A DNA stretch of 22,919 nucleotides from Holosporales bacterium (GCA_031265645.1 JAISCJ010000096.1:1-22919); one strand, 5' to 3'; positions 7,459 to 16,266 are shown, numbered from the stretch's first letter. Made by a program: numbers and translations. Notes: generated by a model not told the origin, from the sequence alone.

Positions 7459-8295
7459 TCAAATCGCCAGCTCACCTGTCAGGATAGTAACCGCTTTTCC
7501 TGCTATGCTAACTCTATTTGTGTACGGGGAAAAAGACAAGTGCAGGACCCCTCCTCTGTGAGAAAGTTGCTTGGCGACAAGTGTATCTTTGCCAAGAATC
7601 TTGGCCCAAAACGGAGCTAGTCGACAATGAGATGATCCACAAACTGGATCTTCTGGAATCCCTACCTTGGGAGCAAAATACCGCGATACAAAATCGCAAC
7701 CATTGGTAGAGGGAGCTGTAACCGAAATGGCCCGACATGGTAAATTTTTTAATTTTTCAAAATTTGGACGGCAATGCTGAAGCTCTTCTTCGTTAGACAA
7801 TACAACTACATAAATTATCGAGTCTTTAAATACACTATTGATGTCAACTTTATATTCACTCTCATCAAAAACGCTCTTAATTAATTCAATCTCCTCTGGA
7901 GAATCGCATTTATTTAGCGAAATTGCAGGAAAGTCCATAACAATCCAGGATTGTCCGTCTTCTTTCTTTTGTGTTGTCACCATTAGTTTACCAGCTAGTG
8001 ACTGAAACTCAACGGATGATCCTATCACATAATTGTTCTCAAGCAAAAAGTGAGCAGCCGCTAATGTCGCATGCCCACACATCGGAGCTTCATCCAAAGG
8101 GGAAAACCACCGAATATGGAATAAGTTTTTCCCTAATGCAACAACAAAGGCTGTTTCCGACCAATTGAACTCAAATGCAATTTGCTGAAGAACTGCGTCG
8201 TCCGGAAACTCTTTCAGAAGACACACTCCCGCTGGGTTTCCGCAAAACGGTGTATTCGCGAAAGCATCGACCAAGCCCATCGGACAAATCAGCAT
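7459..8295 (-). CDS. PhzF-family isomerase/epimerase-like protein
   Basis: Protein of 278 residues of the PhzF family (diaminopimelate-epimerase fold; members isomerise small metabolites, PhzF itself acting in phenazine synthesis). Visible signatures: VDAFANTPFCGNPAGVC near the N-terminus; SETAFV around residue 46 with the likely catalytic Glu47; APMCGHATLAAAH about 71-83; and DFVSRYFAP followed by EDPVCGSSH, the second conserved loop, near 206-226. Length fits the family. The substrate cannot be inferred, and phenazine genes are absent nearby. It lies 27 bases after secF on the same strand and may be cotranscribed. The start is the first Met; Met6 (MGLVDAF) is possible. The 89 bases after the stop contain an open 30-codon frame, unassigned. 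Confidence 0.9.
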   Translation of the reverse strand: MLICPMGLVDAFANTPFCGNPAGVCLLKEFPDDAVLQQIAFEFNWSETAFVVALGKNLFHIRWFSPLDEAPMCGHATLAAAHFLLENNYVIGSSVEFQSLAGKLMVTTQKKEDGQSWIVMDFPAISLNKCDSPEEIELIKSVFDESEYKVDINSVFKDSIIYVVVLSNEEELQHCRPNFEKLKNLPCRAISVTAPSTNGCDFVSRYFAPKVGIPEDPVCGSSHCRLAPFWAKILGKDTLVAKQLSHRGGVLHLSFSPYTNRVSIAGKAVTILTGELAI

Positions 8296-8322
8296 AATGA
8301 CGACCTGATATTCAACGCCAAA

Positions 8323-9300
8323 CTATGTATTAGCTGTTGCGAGTTTCGGACCACCAGCAATTTTATCTCTATCCAGCTTAAACAACAGCAATAGAGGAGC
8401 TGACAGCGCAATCGAGGAAAACGTCCCAAGGCTAATTCCAATAAATATTGGCAAACTGAACGTAGCAATGACTTCGCCGCCGAACAAACAAAGTGCTAAC
8501 ACAGCTAGCAATGTCGTTCCAGCAGTAAGAACCGTTCTTGACAGCGTCTCGTTTATGCTTCGATTTATCAACTCTGGAAATGGCATTTTTCTATAGCGCT
8601 TTATGTTCTCTCGAATACGGTCAAATATGACTATAGAGTCGTTTATTGAATAAGATGCCGTTGTCAAAATTGCAACAATCGCAGATGCATTAAACTCCAT
8701 TTTTAAAAAGGAGTACGCGCCAACAACTCCTATACAGTCCTGAGCTAACGCAATCATTCCACACACAGCAAATTGCCATTCAAACCTAACGGCTATGTAA
8801 ATTGCAATTGCAAGGATGGATAATATAACGGCTTTGATTGCATTGCTTATCAACTCTGCACCTACGGTTGGACCGATTGTTTCGATCCGCCTGTATACGA
8901 CGCCTTCTCCAAGCACAGTTTTTACGTGCTCAATAACTTTATTTGTTGAGCTCCCTTGTCCTTCCTGCTCGTTAGACACAGGCACTTGGACATCGCTCAC
9001 AGGCGCAGCGTCTTCGTTCTGAAGTTTTATAACGATGTCGCGCCCATCTTTCCCTAGCTGCTGTAACGAAAAATCCCCAAAAGAATTTGCAGAAAGCTTT
9101 TGCCTGAGGTCATCCAGTCCCTGCACAGCAGGGAAACGAGCCTCAACGACATACCCTCCTTTGAAGTCTATTCCATAGTTCAATCCTGTTATTAGGACAA
9201 ACAAAATGGATAACGTCACAATGAGCGAGGATATTATAAAAATTTTATTTTTCTGCCCAATAAAATTTACGTTTACGTTGTCTGGAATTAGCTTAATCAT
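8323..9300 (-). CDS. secF: Protein translocase subunit SecF
   Basis: Inner-membrane RND-type subunit that works with SecD to pull exported proteins out of SecYEG using the proton gradient. The 325-residue protein has a first membrane segment at about 20-42, the family motif GLNYGIDFKGGYVVEAR just after it, a short periplasmic domain (about 50-145), and five more helices. These include SYSINDSIVIFDRIREN, the conserved intramembrane region. A low-complexity insert (NEQEGQGSSTN) lies in the periplasmic domain. The start has GAGAAGGA five bases upstream. It follows secD by 24 bases, so it is in the same transcript. Confidence 0.96.
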   Translation of the reverse strand: MIKLIPDNVNVNFIGQKNKIFIISSLIVTLSILFVLITGLNYGIDFKGGYVVEARFPAVQGLDDLRQKLSANSFGDFSLQQLGKDGRDIVIKLQNEDAAPVSDVQVPVSNEQEGQGSSTNKVIEHVKTVLGEGVVYRRIETIGPTVGAELISNAIKAVILSILAIAIYIAVRFEWQFAVCGMIALAQDCIGVVGAYSFLKMEFNASAIVAILTTASYSINDSIVIFDRIRENIKRYRKMPFPELINRSINETLSRTVLTAGTTLLAVLALCLFGGEVIATFSLPIFIGISLGTFSSIALSAPLLLLFKLDRDKIAGGPKLATANT

Positions 9301-9324
9301 TTGTATCCTTCTCCAATCGCCAAG

Positions 9325-10920
9325 TTATAACGGAAGTGTTCTTGGTTTTTTAATTTTCACAATAGAAACCAACAACAATTGAGTTAACGTTAACGCTGTA
9401 AACATTGATATTACGACCCCAAGCGCCAACGTTACGGCAAACCCCTTCACTGATCCCGTTCCAAAATAGTAAAGGATCCACGCCCCAATTAACGTCGTCA
9501 GGTTCGAATCGAATATCGCCGTAAGGGCTCGCTTATATCCCTGGTCAATTGCATTTAGTACTCGCATACCTGCATGAAACTCTTCACGAATGCGCTCAAA
9601 TATTAGCACATTGGCGTCAACAGCCATGCCAATCGTTAGCGCAATTCCTGCAATTCCCGGCAAAGTCAACGTCGCGCCAAGTAAAGATAAGCCGGAAAAC
9701 GTCAATATAATATTTACAACTAAAGCGATGTCTGCGAGCAGCCCCAAGTACGAATAAACAAGGACCATGAAAATCGCGATCATTATAAACGCAATACTCG
9801 TGGCATTTTTTCCATACGAAATTGAATCGGCACCAAGGCTTGGCCCAACAACGCTTTCCTCCACGACTTTCAACGGAGCCGGAAGCGCACCAGCTCGAAG
9901 CAATAGCGCTAATTCATTCGCTTCATCTACAGTAAAGCGCCCGCTAATTTGCGCATTTCCGTTGGGAATTGGTTCACTAAAAGCTGGTGCGCTTATGATT
10001 TTGGAGTCAAGAACAATAGCAAAGCGCTTATGCACGTTTTGCGACGCCTCTTCCATTTGCTTCCGTCCAACGTTGTTAAATTTGATGCTTACGACAGGCC
10101 TTCCGTTTTGATCAAAAGAAGCCCGTGCGTCAACCAACGTATCCCCTTGGATAATAATCTCACTTTTTATTGGTAAGTACGAAACCGTTCCATCTGAACA
10201 CTCCTCGGGAAGGTAAACAACTCCGACTGGAGCCGCTGGCAGATATACACTAGAACCTTTCGCTTCGGCTACTGGCTGAAGAGACTCGTCTACCCATTGA
10301 AACGACAGCTTTGCCATGGTTCCCAAAAGGCGACGAACTTCAGCAGGATCATTTACGCCTGGCAATTGAACAACAATTCGATCGGTTCCTTGCCTCTGTA
10401 TATTCGGCTCTTTCGTTCCTGTTGAGTCAATTCGGCGGCGAACAACTTCAATTGACTGCTCTATGATCTCGTTATTTCTGTTCAAAATGGACTGAGCCGC
10501 TAGTGTCGCAATCACAGTCTTCTGATCACGCACTTCCACAACAAGATCCTTGTCTACCTTCTTGACAATGTCTCGCACTGTGTCGGAACTTGAAGCGTCA
10601 AGTAGAACGATTTCCAAACAGCTCTGATTCTCATTTGAACGCAGCTTTAACGACGAGTACTTAATTTGTTGCTTTCGTAAATTTTTACGCGTCTCGCTCA
10701 AAATGTTAGCTAAGTGCTCTTTGGCAACGGCACGAATATCGACTTGAAGCTGCAGTAACGACCCGCCACGCAAATCCAAGCCAAGATTCACTGTTCGTTG
10801 CATCCACCCAGGAAGCGATTCGAGCGTATTGTCTGAAATTAAATTCGGAATCAACACTAACAAGCCAGCCAAGCAAATTGCGATGACAGAAAAAATTTTA
10901 AACCGTGAAAAACTTATCAT
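9325..10920 (-). CDS. secD: Protein translocase subunit SecD
   Basis: Large subunit of the SecDF complex (531 residues, normal for alphaproteobacteria). Membrane helix about 9-28, then the hallmark LGLDLRGGSLLQLQVD (47-62) and the periplasmic P1 domain with VEVVRRRIDSTGTKEPNIQR. The C-terminal five-helix bundle starts near 365 and includes GMAVDANVLIFERIREEF. Its role is late-stage export of Sec substrates, which fits a region dense in signal-peptide proteins. AAGGAA lies seven bases before the ATG. The gene is separate from secF, not fused. It is the second gene of a yajC-secD-secF operon. Confidence 0.97.
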   Translation of the reverse strand: MISFSRFKIFSVIAICLAGLLVLIPNLISDNTLESLPGWMQRTVNLGLDLRGGSLLQLQVDIRAVAKEHLANILSETRKNLRKQQIKYSSLKLRSNENQSCLEIVLLDASSSDTVRDIVKKVDKDLVVEVRDQKTVIATLAAQSILNRNNEIIEQSIEVVRRRIDSTGTKEPNIQRQGTDRIVVQLPGVNDPAEVRRLLGTMAKLSFQWVDESLQPVAEAKGSSVYLPAAPVGVVYLPEECSDGTVSYLPIKSEIIIQGDTLVDARASFDQNGRPVVSIKFNNVGRKQMEEASQNVHKRFAIVLDSKIISAPAFSEPIPNGNAQISGRFTVDEANELALLLRAGALPAPLKVVEESVVGPSLGADSISYGKNATSIAFIMIAIFMVLVYSYLGLLADIALVVNIILTFSGLSLLGATLTLPGIAGIALTIGMAVDANVLIFERIREEFHAGMRVLNAIDQGYKRALTAIFDSNLTTLIGAWILYYFGTGSVKGFAVTLALGVVISMFTALTLTQLLLVSIVKIKKPRTLPL

Positions 10921-11032
10921 ACTACGTTCCTTAGATTCCTACTTCCATTGCCCCAACTCTGCAACACCTAACCCAACGCTTCAGCTTGCGAACAATCACC
11001 ATATGGCAAACTTGATTTTTTTGATGTGTAGA

Positions 11033-11419
11033 TCATTTTCGCTTTGAACGCTTAGCCTTTCCAGAGGTGCCGCCGCCTGAATCAGACTTCGGTGCCGTTT
11101 CAGTAACCTCGCTCTTTGCTACGTCCCCACTGTAAGGACCCGCAATTGCATTTTTCAGAAACGACATATTAATGTTTTCCGCGACTTCAATTATAAACTC
11201 AGCATCCTTTACGCGCGAAATCACACCAATTATTCCCGAGTTTGTTACAACCTTGTCTCCTCGCTTCATAGAATTGATAAGCTTTTGATGTTCGGCCGCT
11301 CGCTTTTGTTGTGGGCGAATCATCAAAAAATACATGACAAGAAAAACTAATAACAACGGAAGCATTGTCATCAGCATGTTAGAACCTTGTTGCGCAGGCG
11401 CGGCGAAAGCTACAGACAT
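11033..11419 (-). CDS. yajC: Preprotein translocase accessory subunit YajC
   Basis: Small membrane protein of the SecDF-YajC subcomplex. In 128 residues it shows a short periplasmic N-terminus, one membrane helix (about 16-35) and the diagnostic MIRPQQKRAAEHQKLINS directly after it. A beta-rich cytoplasmic domain (GDKVVTNSGIIGVISRV) follows, then a variable basic tail ending KAKRSKRK. It is the first gene of the export operon, 112 bases before secD. No strong Shine-Dalgarno is seen before the ATG. Confidence 0.95.
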   Translation of the reverse strand: MSVAFAAPAQQGSNMLMTMLPLLLVFLVMYFLMIRPQQKRAAEHQKLINSMKRGDKVVTNSGIIGVISRVKDAEFIIEVAENINMSFLKNAIAGPYSGDVAKSEVTETAPKSDSGGGTSGKAKRSKRK

Positions 11420-11454
11420 ATAAAACCAAATAATTTAAGGAAGACTTCACCTAG

Positions 11455-11483
11455 AAAGTACAAATTATTCTCCCGACGTTCAA
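11455..11483 (-). promoter_or_regulatory. Candidate promoter for yajC-secD-secF
   Basis: On the minus strand TTGAAC is followed, after 17 bases, by TACTTT, about 36 bases before the yajC start. Spacing is ideal for a housekeeping sigma factor; the -10 matches the consensus only partly. Confidence 0.35.
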
Positions 11484-11601
11484 CGTTTTTTAAAACAACG
11501 CATCAAAATGCCCGAATCGAGTACTGACGATTGGAGCACCTGTTGATCTCATCAAGGGAAGTATTGCACAATAAACCTATCATGGGGAAGACAGTTGTAT
11601 T

Positions 11602-11952
11602 ATGAGCCGTTTTGCGACAATCGCATTGTCTGTAAGTTTTGTTCTTGTCGGGCTATTGTTTTTTGCTAGCGGCTATATGATGTCACGTGGACTGCTGCAT
11701 GCGCAGTTGCCTCAGTTCGGAAAGCAATCAAGATCCCCTAGCTTTGACGTCAACGAAATGGTTTCAACACAAAGATTAACAGACTTAAGCGAAGAACCGG
11801 ATGATTTTGCTTTTAATAGCTTAGAAAGTTTATCGGGAATGTTTTCAAAAAAAGTAACGAGGACACCGTCTTCGAGCGTGGCTCAAAAAAGATACGAGCC
11901 ACTAACATACTCACAAGCACAGTACGTTATTCCATTTAGGTGGATGAGGTAA
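11602..11952 (+). CDS. Small membrane-anchored protein of unknown function
   Basis: Protein of 116 residues that I do not recognise. One hydrophobic helix lies at about 7-29 (IALSVSFVLVGLLFFASGYM) with a basic residue before it, so it is either an N-terminal anchor or an uncleaved signal. The remaining 85 residues are polar, Ser-rich and probably largely disordered, ending in YVIPFRWMR. GGGGAAG lies 11 bases before the ATG, a long but usable spacing. It is transcribed divergently from yajC and convergently with nusG, standing alone. Its position beside the Sec operon suggests, but does not show, an envelope role. Confidence 0.6.
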   Translation: MSRFATIALSVSFVLVGLLFFASGYMMSRGLLHAQLPQFGKQSRSPSFDVNEMVSTQRLTDLSEEPDDFAFNSLESLSGMFSKKVTRTPSSSVAQKRYEPLTYSQAQYVIPFRWMR

Positions 11953-11978
11953 TCGCGCTATCAAGACTCACCTTTTTT

Positions 11979-12071
11979 AGGGACTGTTGAAACATATCCA
12001 AATTAGGGGAAAGATCCCTCGGAAAACCAAGGGCTTGACGACGCTGCCGACAAGAAGGCTCAACAGTCCCT
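11979..12071. repeat. Palindromic repeat element, intergenic copy (RPE/MITE-like)
   Basis: A 93-bp element bounded by perfect 12-bp inverted repeats, agggactgttga and tcaacagtccct. Its inner sequence is shared with the copy inside the secreted-protein gene at 7081-7168. It lies between two convergent genes (11602-11952 and nusG). On the minus strand one frame is open throughout and encodes a basic peptide similar to that in the coding copy. No transposase is present. It resembles in concept the Rickettsia palindromic elements, which occur both between and inside genes; any homology to those is untested. Confidence 0.8.
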
Positions 12072-12124
12072 GCCTGCGCTTATATGCTCCTGGTACCAAC
12101 TCTTTTTGAACTTGGGGTATATTC

Positions 12125-12139
12125 GTGTAATTTTTACAC
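12125..12139 (-). terminator. Short hairpin just after nusG
   Basis: GTGTAA-AAA-TTACAC on the minus strand, a six-pair stem with a three-base loop, one base past the nusG stop. It is A/T-rich and lacks a following U tract, so it is at best a weak terminator. Confidence 0.3.
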
Positions 12140-12140
12140 T

Positions 12141-12671
12141 TCAAGCCTTTTCCACCTGAGAAAAGTCAAAATCAACTGGAGTTGGGCGCCCAAATATCAT
12201 CACGGAAACGGTCAATCGCTCCTTTTGGGGGTCGACTGATTCTATTGCCCCCGAAAACGATGCGAATGGGCCATCACTAACTTTTACGACTTCCCCGATT
12301 TCGAACGAAATTCTACTGCGCGGACACTCTTGCGACTCTTTTATTTGCTCAAAGATGCGAGCCACTTCCGTTTCGGAAACAGGCAACGGCTTCTTTGCGC
12401 CAAGAAATCCATTTACGCGGGGAACGCCGCAAATAAGGCTTTGCAATTCATCTGACAATCTTGCCTTTAGGAGAACGTACCCAGGAAAGTAGCTTTTTTG
12501 AGACGTAACCTTGGCTCCCCGACGGACTTCAACGATGTCTTCGGTAGGAACAACAAGATCATCAATCTGATCAATAAGCCCTTTTTTGGCCGCTAACATT
12601 TTGATTGCGTTTACGACTCCGTTCTCTAGCCCAGAATACACGCTAACGACATACCATTTAGAGCTTTCCAT
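12141..12671 (-). CDS. nusG: Transcription termination/antitermination protein NusG
   Basis: Transcription elongation factor that binds RNA polymerase and couples it to Rho or to the ribosome. In 176 residues the N-terminal NGN domain is seen from WYVVSVYSGLE (6-16), VVPTEDIVEVRRGAKV (40-55) and FPGYVLLKA (62-70). The C-terminal KOW domain starts at FEIGEVVKVSDGPFASFSG (123-141) and ends FGRPTPVDFDFSQVE. The wording is strongly alphaproteobacterial. It lies three bases after secE. The usual rplK-rplA genes do not follow; a hairpin, a palindromic repeat and a convergent gene do. Confidence 0.97.
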   Translation of the reverse strand: MESSKWYVVSVYSGLENGVVNAIKMLAAKKGLIDQIDDLVVPTEDIVEVRRGAKVTSQKSYFPGYVLLKARLSDELQSLICGVPRVNGFLGAKKPLPVSETEVARIFEQIKESQECPRSRISFEIGEVVKVSDGPFASFSGAIESVDPQKERLTVSVMIFGRPTPVDFDFSQVEKA

Positions 12672-12674
12672 TCG

Positions 12675-12902
12675 TTACCCCATTATAGATTGTACGATGA
12701 ACAAAATGCTCCGATCGACTAACAGCAAATACAGCGACATAATAAACGCTAATATGCACACAATTAATGTCGTTATTCCAGCATCATGCCTTGTAGGACA
12801 TACGATCTGAGAAACTTCCTTTCTCACTTCGGCGACAAATTTTCGAATTCGCAATATCAGCGACTTCTTTTGGGAGCCTACGGCTGGTTCTTTATCGCTC
12901 AT
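12675..12902 (-). CDS. secE: Preprotein translocase subunit SecE
   Basis: Small essential subunit that clamps SecY in the SecYEG channel. In 75 residues it shows a polar start, the amphipathic segment FVAEVRKEVSQIVCPTRHDA (22-41) with the conserved PTR, and one membrane helix (about 44-68). It is the short one-helix form usual outside enterobacteria. Most family members have Trp before the PTR; here it is Cys. AAGGA lies seven bases before ATG. The order tRNA-Trp, secE, nusG is the conserved bacterial arrangement. Confidence 0.95.
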   Translation of the reverse strand: MSDKEPAVGSQKKSLILRIRKFVAEVRKEVSQIVCPTRHDAGITTLIVCILAFIMSLYLLLVDRSILFIVQSIMG

Positions 12903-12942
12903 TACGCATCCTTGTATTATTCAAAAACAACGAAAACAGGGG

Positions 12943-13015
12943 CAGGAGCAGTAGGAATTGAACCCACAACCTTCGGTTTTGGAGACCGACGCTCTACCAA
13001 TTGAGCTATGCTCCT
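12943..13015 (-). tRNA. tRNA-Trp (anticodon CCA)
   Basis: A complete cloverleaf of 73 nt. The acceptor stem is AGGAGCA with TGCTCCT. The D arm is GCTC-AATTGGTA-GAGC. The anticodon stem is TCGGT/ACCGA with loop CTCCAAA giving CCA (12980-12982). The T arm is GTGGG-TTCAATT-CCTAC, and the discriminator is G. The 3' CCA is not encoded (CCC follows) and must be added. It lies 40 bases before secE on the same strand. Confidence 0.97.
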
Positions 13016-13127
13016 AAGAGAATCCCGAGAAGACATCCTTTCCCTACAAACATTTATATCAAAAAATATAATGATATAGAAACATGTTTAACTTGACACA
13101 GTCGCCGACGTACACAAAAGCTTTCAC

Positions 13128-13397
13128 CTAGCGACGTAACCCCAGGGCCAGCAACAATTCACGATAGCGTCCATCATTCACACGCTTGAGATAATCCAAC
13201 AATCTCCGACGCTGCCCAACGAGCATTAAAAAACCACGCCTAGAGTGAAAGTCTTTTTCATGACCCTTCATATGTCCAGTCAAATTATTAATTCGCTCTG
13301 TCAAAATTGCGATCTGAACTTCCGTGGAACCAGTATCTCCTGGCTTTGTTGCAAATTTTTGAATTAGCTCTTGCTTCTTCTCTTTCGTAATCGACAT
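13128..13397 (-). CDS. rpsO: 30S ribosomal protein S15
   Basis: Primary 16S rRNA-binding protein of the small-subunit platform, 89 residues, exactly family length. Starts [12 protein letters not shown]; contains [20 protein letters not shown] and the rRNA-binding [20 protein letters not shown]. The frame is open 17 codons upstream, but the start at 13397 is fixed by AGGGAG (13404-13409) six bases before it and by family alignment. It lies 17 bases after truB, the common truB-rpsO pair. The usual next gene pnp is absent; tRNA-Trp follows instead. Confidence 0.97.
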   Translation of the reverse strand: MSITKEKKQELIQKFATKPGDTGSTEVQIAILTERINNLTGHMKGHEKDFHSRRGFLMLVGQRRRLLDYLKRVNDGRYRELLLALGLRR

Positions 13398-13414
13398 CTT
13401 TAACTCCCTAATAT

Positions 13415-14380
13415 CTAAGGAAACGACAACATTCGCCGCGGCTGACACATTCCATTTTGCACAGACCCAATTCCCAAGAACGCCTGCTCGAACGTAATTT
13501 TTACAACTACTGGCTCTGAGCCCGCCTCCCCGTCAAATTGGCACGTCCGAAATGCATTTCCGCGAACGACGCCATCTAAACCTTGCTCAGAAACGGGAAC
13601 AGCCGGGATGTCGCCCAGAACAGCCCCTATTGGAACAAGATCGCTTATACATCCTTTATGCGCTAAATTAAGAAGTTTTTCCAGTGAAATAGACTGGGAT
13701 ACATCAAACATTCCGTCTTTTGTGCGCCTTAAGGACGTTACGTGTCCGAGTGTGCCTGCTTTTAAGGAAATATCGTGCGCTAACGACCTAATGTACGTTC
13801 CTCCAGAAACAAGCGCTCGAAAGGTTGCAACAGGGACAGCATCCTCTTCGGCGGCTTGAACCAATTCAAGCGAATGGACAAATATTTCTCGCATTGGAGG
13901 AGTCGGATTCTGCCCCCGCCTTGCAAGATCACACAACCTTTTTCCTTGGAATTTTATTGCAGAAAAAACGGGAGGGCATTGTTGCTGTGGACCGATCATA
14001 GATTGACAGATCTTCACCAATTGCTCTGCGCACGGAAGGTGTTCTGATGTACCTGTAACTGATCCTTCGGCATCGTAAGAATCAGTTGACTGACCAAAAG
14101 AAACATCAAAAATGTATTCTTTTTGCACTCGTGTAGATGCTTGGTCGTGGGAGCTTATGAAATGAATAAACTTCGTTGCTTCATTAACAGCAAAAATCAA
14201 TAACCCAGTCGCCATAGGGTCTAAAGTTCCGACGTGCCCGATCTTCTGAATAATTTTTTCAGGAAGTCCAAAGTTAAACGTCCGTCGAATCAAATTTCCT
14301 ACGCGAGCAGAAGGCATGCCTTGTGGTTTGTCAACAAGTAGCCAGCCTGACGAAAGCAATATGTCATCAAATCTATTCAT
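13415..14380 (-). CDS. truB: tRNA pseudouridine-55 synthase TruB
   Basis: Converts U55 to pseudouridine in the T loop of tRNAs. In 321 residues: the opening [16 protein letters not shown] (12-27), the catalytic motif [14 protein letters not shown] (48-61) with nucleophile Asp54, the conserved [18 protein letters not shown], and [13 protein letters not shown] in the second half, followed by a C-terminal extension. Only a distant GAGGT is seen upstream of the ATG. It lies 46 bases after typA, with rpsO 17 bases further on, so the three genes probably form one transcript. Confidence 0.96.
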   Translation of the reverse strand: MNRFDDILLSSGWLLVDKPQGMPSARVGNLIRRTFNFGLPEKIIQKIGHVGTLDPMATGLLIFAVNEATKFIHFISSHDQASTRVQKEYIFDVSFGQSTDSYDAEGSVTGTSEHLPCAEQLVKICQSMIGPQQQCPPVFSAIKFQGKRLCDLARRGQNPTPPMREIFVHSLELVQAAEEDAVPVATFRALVSGGTYIRSLAHDISLKAGTLGHVTSLRRTKDGMFDVSQSISLEKLLNLAHKGCISDLVPIGAVLGDIPAVPVSEQGLDGVVRGNAFRTCQFDGEAGSEPVVVKITFEQAFLGIGSVQNGMCQPRRMLSFP

Positions 14381-14426
14381 ATGACGATATAGAACACCTC
14401 GCGATACAACATCCCCCCAGCAAAAA

Positions 14427-16256
14427 CTAAGCTTCTTCGCGACGCGACGCCTTCTTCCTTTCGTGAGGATCTAATATTGCCTTTCTCAGGCGGATCGTCT
14501 TAGGCGTAACCTCCACGCGCTCATCGTCTTCAATATAAGTAAGCGCTTGCTCCAGTGTCATTAGGCGCGGTGGACGCAATTTTACAGCTTCGTCCTTTCC
14601 TGACGCCCGCATATTGCTAAGCTGCTTGCATTTCACTGGATTTACACATAAATCATTCGAGCGAGTGTGTTCCCCTACGATCATGCCTTCATATACTTTA
14701 TCTCCTGGCACAACAAAAAGGTCGCCGCGCGGTTCCAAGTTAAACAATCCGTACGCAACTCCTTCGCCTGCTTCAGTCGAGATCAGGACGCCATTTTTCC
14801 TGCCTTCAAAAGCACCGGTGCATGGCTTATAGCCACAGAAGATGTGGTTTAAAACACCTGTTCCGCGAGTTTCCGTCAAAAATTGGCAGTTATATCCAAC
14901 CAGTCCGCGCGATGGCCCGATAAAGGTGATGCGCGTACGCCCGGTACCACATGGACGCATATCCGTCATTTCGGCGCGCCTGTTGCTCAACGATTCAACG
15001 ACCGTACCCGAATAATCATCGTCAACGTCCACATAAATTTCTTCATATGGCTCAAGCCTTGTGCCAGTCTCAGGATCCGTTTGAAATAGGACTTTAGGGC
15101 GACTGATGGATAGCTCAAAGCCTTCACGGCGCATCGTTTCGATTAGCACGCCAAGCTGTAGTTCGCCGCGTCCTGCAACAATTAGGCTATCTTTGCGTTC
15201 AGACATTGTGACAGATATCGCGATGTTGCCTTCGGCTTCACGCATCAATCTGTCGTAAATCATGCGAAAAGTGACTTTGCTTCCTTCGCGACCAGCCAAA
15301 GGAGAATCGTTGGCAGATATTGTAATGGCCAATTTCGGAGGGTCGACAGGCTCAGCGGGAATAACTACGGATATCGACGGATCCATTATTGTGTCTGCGA
15401 CGGTAGCCTTTTCCAGCCCAGCAATCGCAACAACATCGCCAGCGGACGCACTTTCGACAGGGATGCGCTCTATTCCTCTGAATGCAAGTAATTTCGCGAT
15501 TCGTCCTTTTTCTACAGTATCTCCATGCTGGTTTAGTATTTGAACAAACGCATTTGGAGTAGCCGTACCTGTATCGATTCGTCCAGTTAGAATGCGCCCT
15601 AGATAAGAATCGTATTCACGCGTCGTTATAAGCATGGAAAAAGGCTGACTTGCTTTCTTTTCCGAATAAGCTTCTGGTGCATGTTCCAATATTTTTTCAA
15701 ATAAAGGCGCCAGATCTTTTCTTTCATCGTTCAAATCATTAACCGCCCAACCATTTCGTCCAGACGCATACAGCACAGGAAAATCTAGCTGTTCTTCTGA
15801 TGCATCAAGCGTAACAAACAAATCAAAGACTTCATTCAGTACTTCTTGGTGGCGTTCATCTGATCTATCGATTTTATTGATAACGACAATCGGACGCAAG
15901 CCAAGGTGCAAAGCCTTCATCAACACAAACTTTGTTTGCGGCAATGGTCCCTCAGCTGCATCTATCAGCAAAATGGCACTGTCCACCATATTTAAAATGC
16001 GCTCTACTTCTCCGCCAAAATCGGCGTGCCCAGGGGTGTCTACCACGTTAATACGTGTGTCTTTCCATAAGAGCGAAGTACATTTCGCCAAAATTGTGAT
16101 TCCACGTTCTCGCTCCAAGTCGTTCGAGTCCATAACGCGCTCTGCAACATTTTGGTTTGAACGGAATGTGCCACTTTGCGAAAGCATGGCGTCGATAAGT
16201 GTAGTTTTCCCATGGTCAACGTGTGCGACTATGGCAATATTGCGAATGGAATTCAT
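14427..16256 (-). CDS. typA: Translational GTPase TypA/BipA
   Basis: Ribosome-associated GTPase of the EF-G family, active in 50S assembly and stress adaptation. It has 609 residues, as usual. G1 AHVDHGKT (11-18), the switch RGITI, G3 DTPGHADFGGEVERI and G4 NKIDR are all visible. Later come the EF-G-like domains III and V with GRGELQLGVLIETMRREG and the TypA-specific C-terminal domain (RGDLFVVPGDKVYEGMIVGEH). An extra 19 codons are open upstream to 16313, but the start at 16256 aligns with the family. No Shine-Dalgarno is present; a TATAAT lies four bases before the ATG, suggesting a very short leader or none. Confidence 0.96.
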   Translation of the reverse strand: MNSIRNIAIVAHVDHGKTTLIDAMLSQSGTFRSNQNVAERVMDSNDLERERGITILAKCTSLLWKDTRINVVDTPGHADFGGEVERILNMVDSAILLIDAAEGPLPQTKFVLMKALHLGLRPIVVINKIDRSDERHQEVLNEVFDLFVTLDASEEQLDFPVLYASGRNGWAVNDLNDERKDLAPLFEKILEHAPEAYSEKKASQPFSMLITTREYDSYLGRILTGRIDTGTATPNAFVQILNQHGDTVEKGRIAKLLAFRGIERIPVESASAGDVVAIAGLEKATVADTIMDPSISVVIPAEPVDPPKLAITISANDSPLAGREGSKVTFRMIYDRLMREAEGNIAISVTMSERKDSLIVAGRGELQLGVLIETMRREGFELSISRPKVLFQTDPETGTRLEPYEEIYVDVDDDYSGTVVESLSNRRAEMTDMRPCGTGRTRITFIGPSRGLVGYNCQFLTETRGTGVLNHIFCGYKPCTGAFEGRKNGVLISTEAGEGVAYGLFNLEPRGDLFVVPGDKVYEGMIVGEHTRSNDLCVNPVKCKQLSNMRASGKDEAVKLRPPRLMTLEQALTYIEDDERVEVTPKTIRLRKAILDPHERKKASRREEA

Positions 16257-16260
16257 GATA

Positions 16261-16266
16261 ATTATA
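16261..16266 (-). promoter_or_regulatory. Candidate -10 element for typA, possibly leaderless
   Basis: Perfect TATAAT on the minus strand, four bases before the typA ATG. Initiation 6-8 bases after it would fall on or next to the start codon. No good -35 is seen at 16-18 bases. Confidence 0.3.

Noticed and set aside
13398..13448. N-terminal extension of S15 (MSAAANVVV...)
   Set aside because: It is not part of the family and overlaps the end of truB; the Shine-Dalgarno and alignment fix the start at 13397.
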